A DNA stretch of 64,000 bases from NCBI RefSeq assembly GCF_003952365.1, contig NZ_CP034443.1:3589001-3653000 (forward strand), read 5' to 3'. This document shows, piece by piece, positions 35,610-45,132 of this stretch. Each line of letters begins with the position of its first letter. Position 1 is the stretch's first letter. This DNA is from Mesorhizobium sp. M9A.F.Ca.ET.002.03.1.2. Lineage in GTDB: Bacteria > Pseudomonadota > Alphaproteobacteria > Rhizobiales > Rhizobiaceae. A model generated the notes under the pieces. The model ran no database searches, was not told the DNA's origin, and saw nothing but the letters and a program-made list of their open reading frames with translations. The translations under genes and the position numbers were made by a program.

Positions 35610-36461
35610 ATGTCCAGCGTGATCGAAAGCCACGTGCGGCCGTACAGTGACTTGGGCATTGTGGTCGGGGCCAGGCCTGCGGCGACCTTGCTTCTTCGGC
35701 ATGAAAGTGACGCGGCCGCCACATCGAATACGCCAGACCTCTCGTCGCCTCAACTCGACGCAAGCCCTGACCGCGGCACCGCTGCGCTTGAGCCGGACAT
35801 CCAAATGGCAAGCGTTCAAGAAAATTTGTGGGGCGACCACCAACAGCCTCTCGGCGGTTGGGCCAAGAGGCTGCTGGATCTGTTGGTAGCCTCGACGGCG
35901 CTCATTCTGGCCAGTCCGATCCTGGTTCTTATCCCGCTGCTGATCAAGGCCACCACAGGCGGTCCGGTGCTGTTTGTCCACCGCCGTATCGGATTCAACG
36001 GAAAGGTCTTCGACTGCTACAAGTTCCGCACCATGGTACCGAATGCCGAGGAGGTGCTCCAACGGCATCTGAGCTGCGATCTACAAGCCGCCCAGGAGTG
36101 GGCAGCCAACCAGAAGCTGAAGTGCGATCCGCGTATCCTGTTTTTCGGAAAGATGCTTCGCAAATCGAGCCTGGATGAGCTGCCGCAGCTGTTCAACGTC
36201 TTGCGTGGCGACATGAGTTGCGTCGGTCCACGACCTGTCGTTGCCGACGAATTGCAACGCTATGGCGCCGCAGCGCACGAATATTTGAAGACGCGGCCAG
36301 GGCTGACCGGCCTCTGGCAGATAAGCGGGAGAAACATGACCGAATATTCGCATCGCGTGCTGCTGGATACGCAATACGTTCAAACATGGTCTCTATTACG
36401 CGACTTCTCGATCCTGATGCGGACAATACCGGCCATGATGAAATTTGATCAGACCTCCTGA
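35610..36461 (+). CDS. Undecaprenyl-phosphate sugar-1-phosphate transferase (ExoY-like)
   Basis: A 283-residue initiating transferase that loads the first sugar phosphate onto the lipid carrier at the inner membrane. After a disordered N-terminus of about 80 residues, one membrane helix (LLVASTALILASPILVLIPLL) leads into the bacterial sugar transferase domain: KVFDCYKFRTM, then RKSSLDELPQLFNVLRGDMS, VGPRP and RPGLTGLWQISGR. Without PAS or extra helices it is the short ExoY type. Its 3' end overlaps the convergent small membrane gene by 66 bp. Confidence 0.94.
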   Translation: MSSVIESHVRPYSDLGIVVGARPAATLLLRHESDAAATSNTPDLSSPQLDASPDRGTAALEPDIQMASVQENLWGDHQQPLGGWAKRLLDLLVASTALILASPILVLIPLLIKATTGGPVLFVHRRIGFNGKVFDCYKFRTMVPNAEEVLQRHLSCDLQAAQEWAANQKLKCDPRILFFGKMLRKSSLDELPQLFNVLRGDMSCVGPRPVVADELQRYGAAAHEYLKTRPGLTGLWQISGRNMTEYSHRVLLDTQYVQTWSLLRDFSILMRTIPAMMKFDQTS

Positions 36462-36746
36462 ATTGGAAACGTCCAGGGGAGCAGAAACGGTCTCGGGGAT
36501 TATCGCCCCCCGACTCGGGCTGTGCCACAGTACGGCAAGCGCTAGGCCGGCCAAGTAGGCAATTTGGGTGACGACAACCAGATAGAGTGTCGAGCGGATG
36601 GTGGTTTCAACAGACAGGTGGAGAAAACTGCCCGCAGCGATGCTGCCGGCGATCACCACCAAAGTCGCCGCTATCAGCGCCGGCGCGCGCAGGGTAAACC
36701 CTGTCACCAGGGCAAGACCCGCAACGCCGACAATGGCAAGCAACAC
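36396..36746 (-). CDS. Small membrane protein, candidate ExoX-like EPS repressor
   Basis: 116 residues with three hydrophobic helices (residues 1-20, 24-44 and 52-74) and a polar tail. GTG at 36746 has GGGAGGT at ideal distance. Size, topology and position beside an exoY-type gene recall ExoX/Psi and SyrA-type exopolysaccharide production repressors, which restrain the ExoY transferase. The assignment rests on architecture and neighbourhood, not clear sequence identity. Its last 22 codons are antisense to the end of the transferase gene. Confidence 0.6.
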   Translation of the reverse strand: MLLAIVGVAGLALVTGFTLRAPALIAATLVVIAGSIAAGSFLHLSVETTIRSTLYLVVVTQIAYLAGLALAVLWHSPSRGAIIPETVSAPLDVSNSGGLIKFHHGRYCPHQDREVA

Positions 36747-36877
36747 GGCGACCTCCCAAGGGTCGTTTTTCTTGGCGCGAGATCAACGCCCTCCCAAGCA
36801 AATCAGAGTCGCTCCTTTCTGTGAAGCCATTCGCTTAATTATGCACAGTCAGGATCAGCCATCGTCGGAGGAGTGAA

Positions 36878-38353
36878 ATGCAGATTTCCGTCGTTGGGGT
36901 GCTGATCTGCGCGGGAATCCTGGCCCTCGTCGTTTATATGCGCTGGTCGATCATTGCTGCGCTGATTGCTTCTCTGGCTTTTGGCGCGACGGCAATCGGG
37001 ACGATAACCTCGCTTGGCGGCTCATCGCCACTTATCTTCACTGTCTTTGATATGCTCCTGATAGTGGCGGCACTAGCTCGACGGGGAATCTGGAGAGAAA
37101 TAGGATCGGTCTTTGCTCGTATAGGCGCGGCATGGATCGTGTGCGCGCTCATGATCTATGTGAGCATCGGAGCGCTGCTATTTCCGAGGCTCTTTGCCGG
37201 GCAGACGAGCGCCTTCGTCTCTTCCCGCACCGGCAAGGGGGTCTACGAAGCGGCCTTGGCGCCGGTGTCGGCCAATATCTCTCAGGCGGGGTACTTTGTT
37301 CTGGGAGGGCTGACGTTCCTGGCGGTCTGTCTGCTGCTTCAGCGCAGCGGCACGTTGGCCGATATCAGGCGAGGCTTCTTCCTGTGGTTCACCTTGCACG
37401 TGTCGATGGGCATTCTGGACTTGTTGGGCAAGGTGAGCGGTGCCGGCGACATCCTCGCCCCGATTCGTAGCGCCAACTACGCCATGCTGACGCAAGTTGT
37501 TGAAGCTGGGTTTTGGCGGATTGCGGGGGCGTTTTCAGAAGCATCGGCGTTCGGCGGGGCATCGCTGGCAGGGCTGGCGTTCACCTACACCTACTGGCGC
37601 AAGACTGGATCCAAATTCGCATTGGGGCTGGGAGCGGTTCTGTTTGTTCTCCTGCTGCTGTCGACATCGTCGACTGCCTATGTCGGCCTTGCAATCGTAA
37701 GCGTGCCCGTTGTCTTTTCCATCGTGAAGTCGCTCGCTTCAAGTCGGCTGAGGTCGGGGGAGGCACTGCTTATCGGGTTGCTGCCGCCCTTGCTCCTCTC
37801 CGCGATGGCCGCCAGTCTGCTCTATCCTCATGTCTTCGATCCGGTTTTGCAGCTCGTCGACTCCACGGTGATCAACAAAGTCACGTCAGCCTCCGGCCAG
37901 GAGCGCAGCTACTGGAACTACAAAAGCCTGCAGTCTTTCTTCGATACTGGTGGACTGGGGGTCGGGCTGGGAAGCTCGCGGGCCTCGAGCTGGCCGATCG
38001 CGCTGCTTTCCCAGTTGGGGCTGTTCGGCACCGCGATGATGACTGTTCTGTTGGCAATGCTGGTGCGGGGGCTGCGGGGTGTCCGCAGTCGCATCGATCC
38101 CGAGGTCGACGCGATCGCGTCCAGTGTCCGCGCTTGCGCCTTATCGGGGCTCGTGGCTGCAACCTTGGCAAGTGGCAGCGCCGACCCCGGTATCGTGTTC
38201 TTGATTCCTCTCGCTGTCGTTCTTGTCAGCCGGCTCTTGCCTGTTGAAGACGACAATGTTGCAGGGGCTGCTGTAAGGACGCTCCAGCATTCGCGCGATT
38301 CCAGCGAACACGTGATTCAATCGCAGATCGGCACTGTTCCCGGCCGCGTCTAA
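36878..38353 (+). CDS. Wzy-like polysaccharide polymerase
   Basis: A 491-residue inner-membrane protein with about eleven hydrophobic helices and one large periplasmic loop (about residues 110-200 in outline). The region SASGQERSYWNYKSLQSFFDTGGLGVGLGSSRASSWP resembles the Wzy_C/O-antigen ligase signature, read here in pieces. It should polymerise repeat units of the EPS, as ExoQ does. GGAGGAG precedes the ATG. Confidence 0.8.
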   Translation: MQISVVGVLICAGILALVVYMRWSIIAALIASLAFGATAIGTITSLGGSSPLIFTVFDMLLIVAALARRGIWREIGSVFARIGAAWIVCALMIYVSIGALLFPRLFAGQTSAFVSSRTGKGVYEAALAPVSANISQAGYFVLGGLTFLAVCLLLQRSGTLADIRRGFFLWFTLHVSMGILDLLGKVSGAGDILAPIRSANYAMLTQVVEAGFWRIAGAFSEASAFGGASLAGLAFTYTYWRKTGSKFALGLGAVLFVLLLLSTSSTAYVGLAIVSVPVVFSIVKSLASSRLRSGEALLIGLLPPLLLSAMAASLLYPHVFDPVLQLVDSTVINKVTSASGQERSYWNYKSLQSFFDTGGLGVGLGSSRASSWPIALLSQLGLFGTAMMTVLLAMLVRGLRGVRSRIDPEVDAIASSVRACALSGLVAATLASGSADPGIVFLIPLAVVLVSRLLPVEDDNVAGAAVRTLQHSRDSSEHVIQSQIGTVPGRV

Positions 38354-38458
38354 TGCATGTCGCGTAAAAGTATGCAGCGGTTATGCGATAACGACATGCA
38401 TAAAAACAAGAAACTTAAAGCGCGTCGCATGGATCCGTTCAAACGCGACGCGCTTTAA
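38354..38458. repeat. Two intergenic palindromes of rhizobial type
   Basis: The first is TGCATGTCG (38354-38362) with CGACATGCA (38392-38400) around a 29-nt loop, followed by TAAAAA. The second is a perfect 14-bp stem, 38415-38428 with 38445-38458, around 16 nt. Both resemble palindromic elements scattered between Mesorhizobium genes. Placed just after the polymerase stop, they may terminate or stabilise its transcript. Confidence 0.65.
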
Positions 38459-38470
38459 AGCGACATAGGC

Positions 38471-38908
38471 TCAGAGCTTTCGGAAGTATCCACGAGATCC
38501 GAAGCCCATAGTGCTATCGAATCCACCATCCAAAAGCGCAACCTTTTCGGGTTTATCGCTAAGGAACTCGCCGCAGGCCTTCTTCACCCCGGATAGAGAT
38601 CGACCGAGTCGAACAATCCAGGATCAGTGTAGTCGTCTATCAGACATGCAGCACCCTTTGATAGGCGAGGATACACATACTCCAAGCTGACCTTGACCGA
38701 GTCGTATAGATCACCATCCAAATGCGCAAATGCAATTCAGTCCGGCAACTGTGTGGGAAGCGTATCTTCGAACCATCCCTGGTGAAGAATAGGCTGCCGA
38801 AGATTCAAAGCCCGTGCGAACAGGTGGTGCGAGGACGAGGTTCATTCCAAGTTTTCGGAGAACCTTGTTGGCAAGCGCGATGGCGATAGGGCCGTACAGT
38901 GCGTGCAT
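38471..38908 (-). pseudogene. TylF/MycF-type sugar O-methyltransferase remnant
   Basis: On the minus strand, GWFEDTLPTQLPD, an in-frame TGA, then IAFAHLDGDLYDSVKVSLEY and LSKGAACLIDDYTDPG are the SAM- and metal-binding core of a macrocin-O-methyltransferase-like enzyme. A frameshift near 38590 moves to VKKACGEFLSDKPEKVALLD, the C-terminus. The N-terminus MHALYGPIAIALANKV is in yet another frame, and the domain's middle is deleted. It is clearly dead. It once probably methylated a sugar of the polysaccharide. Confidence 0.82.
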
Positions 38909-38980
38909 TGGTCAAGGAAATTAACTGACTTCCATCGATCAGTCGCGCGCTTCCACCTGCCAGCAGAATCCGCCGGCAGG

Positions 38981-40417
38981 CTACGGAATGCCTACGGTAT
39001 CGCCGACGGTTTCTGCTTTGAGTTCTATTCCCGGCGCCTTGCGCTGCTCGGTCGATGTCGAGTCCAGCGCGCCCATTTCATCTGGAGCCAGTGGTATTTC
39101 AATCTTGATGGTGTCTCCGGGCTCGACGACGCTCGTTTCGTTGGCTTGTATTTGCACCGTCGTGCCATCCGCCGACGGTCGGAAGATCGTGTAGATTGGC
39201 GCAGCCAGATCCAACTCGGCTCGGCGGGCAAGAAGGCTCGGGGCAGATATCTCGGAATCGTACAATAGCCGCCTCGCTGTTTCTGTCTTGCTGTCGAGAG
39301 CATCGATCTCGGCTTGGGTTTGACGCAGATCGATCGTTACCTCATTTCTCCGTCCGTCCTGGAGTTCGAGAATGGATATATCGGTTCTGCTGATTTCCTG
39401 ACGGCCTCGCAGCAGACTGGTTTCCGCCGACAGCCTCTCGCTCTGCGCCTGGGCGAGGGTTCGTTCCAAAGCAAATTCCCGCGGCGCCGCCGCCAGACCT
39501 TTTGCCACAAGCGCCGAGACGGACGTCAACTCTTTCTGGATAGAGGCAATCTGCTTGTCGAGGAAGACGAGTTGCGCTTCCAGCGAGGTGAGCTCCTTCT
39601 GGAGGAACTCACGCAGGCTTTGCAGCGCCTTGACCTGGGTGTCCAACCCTTCCCTGCGCGCCTGGAAGATCAAATGCTCCTGCTTCATGAGCATGGCGAT
39701 GACGTCGTCCTGAGTGCGTGGCGTCAACTGGGGCGGAAACTGAATGTCGCTGGCATGCGAGAGTTCCGCCTCGAGCCTTGCCCTACGAGCGAGGAGATTG
39801 GCCTCGCTCAGCCTAAGCAGCCTGACATCTCCTCGACCCTGGATCACTTCGCGCTCGAACCTGGCGTCCCTGTCCTCCCGCGTCCGCAGCCCGCCCGCGA
39901 TGCTCAATGCCTGCAAGACGGTCAGCCCGGGCCGATATGCGAATTCGCCCGATTGCGTCACCTTGCCGACGACGTAGAACGGTCGGAACTGGACGATTTC
40001 CACCGCGGTGCGCGGTACTCGCACAAGGCCAACACTTTTCATCAGGCCGTTGCCGATGGAGTTCGCAATCTCGCCGGTCGTCAGGCCGGCAGCCTTGATT
40101 TCGCCAACCAGCGGCAGCGAAATGGAGCCGTTGGGACTGACCGTGTATACGTCGTTAAGAGCACCCCAGGCAAAAATCGTGTCGCGCGACGCACGCCATT
40201 CGTAGACCTTGATGCGCAGCTTATCCTGCGGGCCGAGCACATACTCCTTGGCGCTTGCAGCCGAAACACCCAACATGCAGGCCAAGGACACACCCGCCGA
40301 CACCACGACGTGGAGCAGGCGCCGAGCCGCGCGCCGATTGGACAGCCTGTCGAGGCCCCGGGCTCGGCGATTTGAGCGAGTGTCTCTGTCGATCGAAAAG
40401 AACGGGTCATCAAGCAT
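38981..40417 (-). CDS. Polysaccharide export protein (ExoF/Wza-like)
   Basis: 478 residues with a signal peptide (cut near ASA at about 55). A Poly_export domain (YVLGPQDKLRIKVYEW, then SPNGSISLPLVGEIKAAG) and SLBB-like FYVVGKVTQSGEFAYRPG follow, then a long coiled coil (about 200-380) and a C-terminal FRPSADGTTVQIQANE segment. This is the ExoF arrangement for moving EPS across the periplasm and outer membrane. It follows the glycosyltransferase gene by 14 bp in one operon. Confidence 0.92.
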   Translation of the reverse strand: MLDDPFFSIDRDTRSNRRARGLDRLSNRRAARRLLHVVVSAGVSLACMLGVSAASAKEYVLGPQDKLRIKVYEWRASRDTIFAWGALNDVYTVSPNGSISLPLVGEIKAAGLTTGEIANSIGNGLMKSVGLVRVPRTAVEIVQFRPFYVVGKVTQSGEFAYRPGLTVLQALSIAGGLRTREDRDARFEREVIQGRGDVRLLRLSEANLLARRARLEAELSHASDIQFPPQLTPRTQDDVIAMLMKQEHLIFQARREGLDTQVKALQSLREFLQKELTSLEAQLVFLDKQIASIQKELTSVSALVAKGLAAAPREFALERTLAQAQSERLSAETSLLRGRQEISRTDISILELQDGRRNEVTIDLRQTQAEIDALDSKTETARRLLYDSEISAPSLLARRAELDLAAPIYTIFRPSADGTTVQIQANETSVVEPGDTIKIEIPLAPDEMGALDSTSTEQRKAPGIELKAETVGDTVGIP

Positions 40418-40431
40418 CTTTTATCCCTGCA

Positions 40432-41304
40432 CTAGATCTCCAGAATATATTCCGGCTCCACCCGGCCTCTTGCGACGTGTGAAAGCGCCAGAAGATTGCC
40501 GCGCAGACGTCCTCTCCGGTCGATGTAGGATTCCGGCCAGAGACTGCGTGCGAGATTGGCAAGCAGATTTTTGCTCATCAACTTTAGTCCGATAGGCAAT
40601 GGAACAGACCCTTTGCGGATGAGATAGATCGGGTTCGCCACCTGCGAATAGCCGAAACGAACGCCGCTTACGCGACCGCTCTTGACGCCGAGATGAACTC
40701 CGCGGATCGACTGCACGGCGACGACCCGCCCCCTGGCTCTCAGCCGGCTGGTGAAATCAACGTCTTCCTGCCACCCGTAGAGCACAAGCCGTTCGTCGAA
40801 GCGCAAGCCGCCGATGAATGCCGCCCTAATCGACATGTTGCACCCATAGGCGCTGAGTTGATCCACCCCACGCGCTTCAGTCGCTGTGCCGGCCTCGCGA
40901 AGCGCCTGGATACCCTCTTCCCACGTGAGCCCTGCAGTCGTTGCACCGTCTTTCAGCACGTTTCCAGTCACCACGGCCCAGTCCGGCTGCTGCATGAACG
41001 CCCGTGATACGCCATCGAGATAGTCGTCTGCAGGAATGAAGTCGTCGTCGAAAAAGGTGATTATATCGAAACGGTCTACTGCGACATCGAGGGCAATGTT
41101 ACGTTGTGCCGGCAGGCCCGTTTTTCCGAATACGCACGATACCGGAAACCGGCAGGCTATGTTGTTGGGAACATGGTTTGTGTCGGGAGCCGAAATTATG
41201 ACCGCATCCGGGAGCCGGGTCTGTCGCTCAAGCTGTGCGAGAAGCCGCGCCACCTGTTCCGTGCGACCAAACGTTGCGACGATCACGACCACTTTTATCG
41301 ACAA
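40432..41304 (-). CDS. Family 2 glycosyltransferase
   Basis: A 290-residue GT-A enzyme: VVVIVATFGRTEQVARLL at the N-terminus, the DXD-type FFDDDFIPADDY, and YGWQEDVDFTSRLRARGR with the catalytic acidic residues. No membrane helix is present, so it acts at the cytoplasmic face on lipid-linked intermediates. The start is TTG at 41304 with GGAGAG upstream. It shares an operon with the export gene and diverges from the GT4 at 41575 across 270 bp without other features. Confidence 0.92.
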   Translation of the reverse strand: MSIKVVVIVATFGRTEQVARLLAQLERQTRLPDAVIISAPDTNHVPNNIACRFPVSCVFGKTGLPAQRNIALDVAVDRFDIITFFDDDFIPADDYLDGVSRAFMQQPDWAVVTGNVLKDGATTAGLTWEEGIQALREAGTATEARGVDQLSAYGCNMSIRAAFIGGLRFDERLVLYGWQEDVDFTSRLRARGRVVAVQSIRGVHLGVKSGRVSGVRFGYSQVANPIYLIRKGSVPLPIGLKLMSKNLLANLARSLWPESYIDRRGRLRGNLLALSHVARGRVEPEYILEI

Positions 41305-41574
41305 TCAACTCTCCGCACGGCCAATGAAGTGAGTGCACTATCATCCTAATCCACCGGTCGCGCCGATGCAGCCTGCGCATAAGTTTAGCGTTGCGGCGTG
41401 CTTAGGCCCATCGGAGTAGAAGCCGTACCTCGTTGGAGTGCAACCGGCTTCGAGCGGGGGCGGAGCTTAACCCGATAGACAGCTTGTTTGGACGGGACGG
41501 ACGACACACAGTCGTAGTGCATCCGGGCAAAAACAGAATTCCCGAAAGGTGCCAACGTCCCGGGAGGGCAATGC

Positions 41575-42885
41575 ATGCGCCATGTGCGACAGCCAAAAGT
41601 AACCACCATGGTTGGTCCCGATACCAAGCATCTGCGACCCATCGGCAAGGCGCCATTTTCGGCCATCGACCGCAACGCGCGCATCGCCGTCGTGCATGAC
41701 TGGTGCCCGAATTTTCGGGGAGGGGAGCAGGTCCTTGCCCGGATCTGTAAGCTCTTTCCAAGAGCCGAGGTGTTCACTCTTTTTGATTTTCTCCCGAAAG
41801 AGGTCAAAGACGAGCACTTTCCAGGCGTGGTTTTTCACGTTTCTGCGATGAATCGACTCCCGTTGGTGAAAAAATACTACAGGTCGTTATTTTTCCTTTG
41901 CCCTTTTATGATCGAGCAATTTGATGTCACTGGATATGACGCAGTCATTTCTTCCTCGGCAGCATTCTCTCGAGGCGTTCTCACGCGCCCAGACCAACCA
42001 CACCTTTGCTACGTGCACAGTCCGGTGCGATATGCGTGGGACGAACAATTCTCCTATTTGCAGCAAGCCCAATTGGGATTTGGGCCGAAGGGTCTTGCCT
42101 TTCGTTATATGCTTCACAGGCTGCGGACCTGGGACACCCGTACGGCGCATGGCCCTGATTTGATGTTGGCAAATTCGAACTATGTCCGCTCCCGAATTGA
42201 ACGGATTTACGGCCGCGATGCGCGGGTAGTCCATCCGCCTGTGGCCACCGGCGAACTTGAACTCGTCGCCAGCAAGGATGACTACTACGTAACGGCCGCA
42301 TTCCACGCCCCGTATAAACGTACGGACCTCATTATCGAGGCGTTCAGCAAAACTCCGTCGCGTCGCCTGATTGTCGTGGGTGACGAAGTGCAGTCCAAGC
42401 ATCTGCGATCGCTTGCTGGTCCCAACATCATCTTCACAGGCTATCTGCCGCGGCATGAATACATCGAAAAAATTGCGAACGCCCGTGCGATGGTGTTCGC
42501 CGGATGCGAGGATTTCGGGATAGCGCTTGCCGAGGCCCAGGCTTGCGGCACTCCATTGATCGCCTTTGGCCGTGGAGGTGCCCGCGACATTGTCCGGCCG
42601 CTTGGCGAGAGCAGCCATCCGACAGGTGTGCTCTTCGACCGTCAGTCCGTCGATTCCATAGCCGAGGCAATTGACCTGTTCGAGGAAAATGCGGTGTCCA
42701 TTGCGCCGCACGCCTGTCGTATGAACGCGTCTAGGTTCTCCGAGGAAAGGTTCGACCTTGCGATCCTCGACGCCCTTGGCTTGGCCCAATCTGCCCAGCT
42801 TGCTCGCGAGACCGGGCACAGAGAATTCTTTGGAACCGAAAGGCGCAAGATAACCGATTCTCTTGCCGAGCCAGCTCTCCCATGA
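41575..42885 (+). CDS. Family 4 glycosyltransferase
   Basis: A 436-residue GT-B enzyme. The N-terminal domain has IAVVHDWCPNFRGGEQVLAR, and CYVHSPVRYAWDE is typical of this clade. The C-terminal donor-binding domain carries the E-x7-E motif in GCEDFGIALAEAQACGTPLI. GGGAGGG precedes the ATG at 41575. Its last 4 bp overlap the methyltransferase start (ATGA), so the two are coupled. Donor sugar unknown. Confidence 0.92.
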   Translation: MRHVRQPKVTTMVGPDTKHLRPIGKAPFSAIDRNARIAVVHDWCPNFRGGEQVLARICKLFPRAEVFTLFDFLPKEVKDEHFPGVVFHVSAMNRLPLVKKYYRSLFFLCPFMIEQFDVTGYDAVISSSAAFSRGVLTRPDQPHLCYVHSPVRYAWDEQFSYLQQAQLGFGPKGLAFRYMLHRLRTWDTRTAHGPDLMLANSNYVRSRIERIYGRDARVVHPPVATGELELVASKDDYYVTAAFHAPYKRTDLIIEAFSKTPSRRLIVVGDEVQSKHLRSLAGPNIIFTGYLPRHEYIEKIANARAMVFAGCEDFGIALAEAQACGTPLIAFGRGGARDIVRPLGESSHPTGVLFDRQSVDSIAEAIDLFEENAVSIAPHACRMNASRFSEERFDLAILDALGLAQSAQLARETGHREFFGTERRKITDSLAEPALP

Positions 42886-44102
42886 ATTCGATTGACCTTC
42901 ACATGGCCAGCAACGCCAAAGCGCTTCAACCGACCTCGTGTCCGTGCTGCTCGGCGCCCGTTAGCCGGTCGATCTACAGGGTCGAATCCATCCCGGTGCA
43001 TAGCTGCGTCCTGCTTAGCTCGGCCCAGGAAGCCCATGCTTTTCCTCGTCGCGACCTTGACCTCGCATTCTGCGAAGCATGTGGGTTCATATTCAACAGG
43101 GCCTTTGACGAAACGGTCATGGGCTACTCGACCAATTTTGAGGAATCCCAGCATTTCTCGAGCACTTTCAACAATTTCGCGAAGGGACTTGCACATGAGA
43201 TTGCACAGAAATGTGCGATAGCCGGCAAGCACGTGTTGGAGATCGGCTGCGGCAAGGGCGAATTTCTGCGCGAACTTTGCCTAGCGGGCGGCGCCACCGG
43301 GCTCGGCATCGATCCAGGTTATCGAGCCGATAAAGGACGCAACGAAGACTACGGCGACATTCAGATGATCGTCGATTTTTTCGGACCAGACTACCAGCAT
43401 CTCCAAGCGGACACAGTCCTTTGTCGCCATACGCTCGAACACATAGGTTCCGTGTCGACTTTCGTGCGGCTGATCCGAAAGATGATCGGTGAAAGGACCG
43501 AAGATTGGGTCGTCTTCGAAACGCCGGATGCAAAACGTGTGCTCGTGGAGAGTGCATTCTGGGATATTTACTACGAACATTGTTCCTATTTCAGCCCTGG
43601 CACGCACGCACGGCTGTTTCGCCAGGAAGGGTTCGACGTTATCGATCTGGAACTCGTCTATGACGACCAGTACATTGTTCAGTACGCCCGGCCATCGGCA
43701 GGCCCGACGGCACCGAGCCTACCGCTCGAGCACGATCTGGAAGAGATGCACCGTTTGGCGGAAACCTTTCCCGCTCGCGTCCGTGCGGTTCAGGATTTCT
43801 GGCAGGAGCGCATTCGCGCCGCATACGCCGCTGGCCGGCGGGTCGTCCTGTGGGGCGGCGGGAGCAAGGCGGTGTCGTTCCTGACGACGTTGCAGCTTGG
43901 AGACGAAGTGTGGGCAGCGGTCGACATCAACCCTTACAAGCAAGGCAAGTTTACGCCCGGAACCGGTCACCCGGTCATCGCGCCAAGCGACCTCTTGGAC
44001 ACTCCGCCTGACCTCGTCATCGTCATGAATCCGATATACCTGAATGAAGTGGCGCAATCCTTGAATGCGCTGGGCCTGCGACCGGAAGTCATCGCGGTCT
44101 GA
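42882..44102 (+). CDS. Zinc-binding class I SAM C-methyltransferase
   Basis: A 406-residue sugar C-methyltransferase-like enzyme. An N-terminal zinc-binding module (CPCC, then CEACGF) precedes the SAM domain with HVLEIGCGKGEFLREL, and a C-terminal Rossmann-like domain (VVLWGGGSKAVSFLTTL, VDINPYKQGKFTPGTG) follows. Enzymes of this build put methyl groups on keto-sugars such as TDP- or CDP-hexoses. It is a paralogue of the gene at 47489 and is coupled to the upstream glycosyltransferase. Confidence 0.88.
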   Translation: MNSIDLHMASNAKALQPTSCPCCSAPVSRSIYRVESIPVHSCVLLSSAQEAHAFPRRDLDLAFCEACGFIFNRAFDETVMGYSTNFEESQHFSSTFNNFAKGLAHEIAQKCAIAGKHVLEIGCGKGEFLRELCLAGGATGLGIDPGYRADKGRNEDYGDIQMIVDFFGPDYQHLQADTVLCRHTLEHIGSVSTFVRLIRKMIGERTEDWVVFETPDAKRVLVESAFWDIYYEHCSYFSPGTHARLFRQEGFDVIDLELVYDDQYIVQYARPSAGPTAPSLPLEHDLEEMHRLAETFPARVRAVQDFWQERIRAAYAAGRRVVLWGGGSKAVSFLTTLQLGDEVWAAVDINPYKQGKFTPGTGHPVIAPSDLLDTPPDLVIVMNPIYLNEVAQSLNALGLRPEVIAV

Positions 44103-44131
44103 TCGCACTCTCGTCAAGAAGAAGCCGGAAA

Positions 44132-45091
44132 ATGGAACATTCCAAGTCGCCCCGAGTATCTCTTGGTCTGCCCGTTTACAATGGCGAGAATTTCGTCTCC
44201 GAGGCAATCCAGTCGATCCTCGAACAGGACTTCGATGATTTCGAACTCGTCATCACCGACAATGCTTCGACAGATAGGACAGCCGATATATGTCTGGAAT
44301 TCGCGCTGCGGGACAAGCGCGTCCGCTATGTTCGAAACGCACGCAACCTGGGTGCCGCGGCCAATTTCAATCGCGCGTTCGAATTGAGCTCGGGCGCATA
44401 TTTCAAGTGGTGCGCGCACGATGACGTCTTGGACCGTGGTTTCCTGACGGATTGCGTGCGTGCGCTCGACGATAACGCCGGCCACGTCATTGCCTATCCG
44501 CGCTTGCTGGGAATCGACGAGACCGGACAGCAGACTTCCTATGTCGAACGGGTGCTGCCGGATGTTGGAGGATCTTCGCCCGCGTCCCGCTTTCGGCTGA
44601 TGGTTGCCGCGCACGGATGGGATGCGGCGATGTTTGGCCTTTGGCGCCGAGATTCACTGCTCAAAACGACATTGCATGAGCCTTACTATGGGTCCGATTG
44701 TGCGCTTCTGGCCGAGATGGCTATTCTCGGGCCGTTTGTCCACGCGCCCAACGCGATACTCTACAGCCGTGACCATCCGACGCGTTCGGTGCGATTGCCA
44801 AGCTCCGAACGGTTGGCTTGGCAAAATCCAGATGGCTCCACCGCGAACGCTTTCGAATTGTCGACGCGGGTAAAACACCTCGTCGCGATCGCCTATCGGC
44901 ACAGGCGGACAGCACCGCTGGGTAGCACACTGTTTCATCTGCTTGCATGGATTCTGGATCCACTGCTCGTTGCGAGATTTTGCCTGGAAGCTGTAGGCGT
45001 TGTTTCTCCGCAGCTTCGTAGCAAGCTGCGCGGCGCCGGCTTGGGAGCCCTAAGACGCATTCATGCCGTCTCAGGCCGCTCTCCTGGCTAG
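44132..45091 (+). CDS. Family 2 glycosyltransferase
   Basis: A 319-residue GT-A enzyme: VSLGLPVYNGENFVSEAIQ, FELVITDNASTDRT, and the DXD-like KWCAHDDVLD. A hydrophobic stretch near residue 270 (LFHLLAWILDPLLVARF) may anchor it to the membrane. It follows the methyltransferase gene by 29 bp and belongs to the same rightward operon. Sugar specificity is not predictable. Confidence 0.92.
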   Translation: MEHSKSPRVSLGLPVYNGENFVSEAIQSILEQDFDDFELVITDNASTDRTADICLEFALRDKRVRYVRNARNLGAAANFNRAFELSSGAYFKWCAHDDVLDRGFLTDCVRALDDNAGHVIAYPRLLGIDETGQQTSYVERVLPDVGGSSPASRFRLMVAAHGWDAAMFGLWRRDSLLKTTLHEPYYGSDCALLAEMAILGPFVHAPNAILYSRDHPTRSVRLPSSERLAWQNPDGSTANAFELSTRVKHLVAIAYRHRRTAPLGSTLFHLLAWILDPLLVARFCLEAVGVVSPQLRSKLRGAGLGALRRIHAVSGRSPG

Positions 45092-45132
45092 TTACGAATG
45101 ATCTGGTGCGAGGATCCGCCGGAGGCCTTTGA

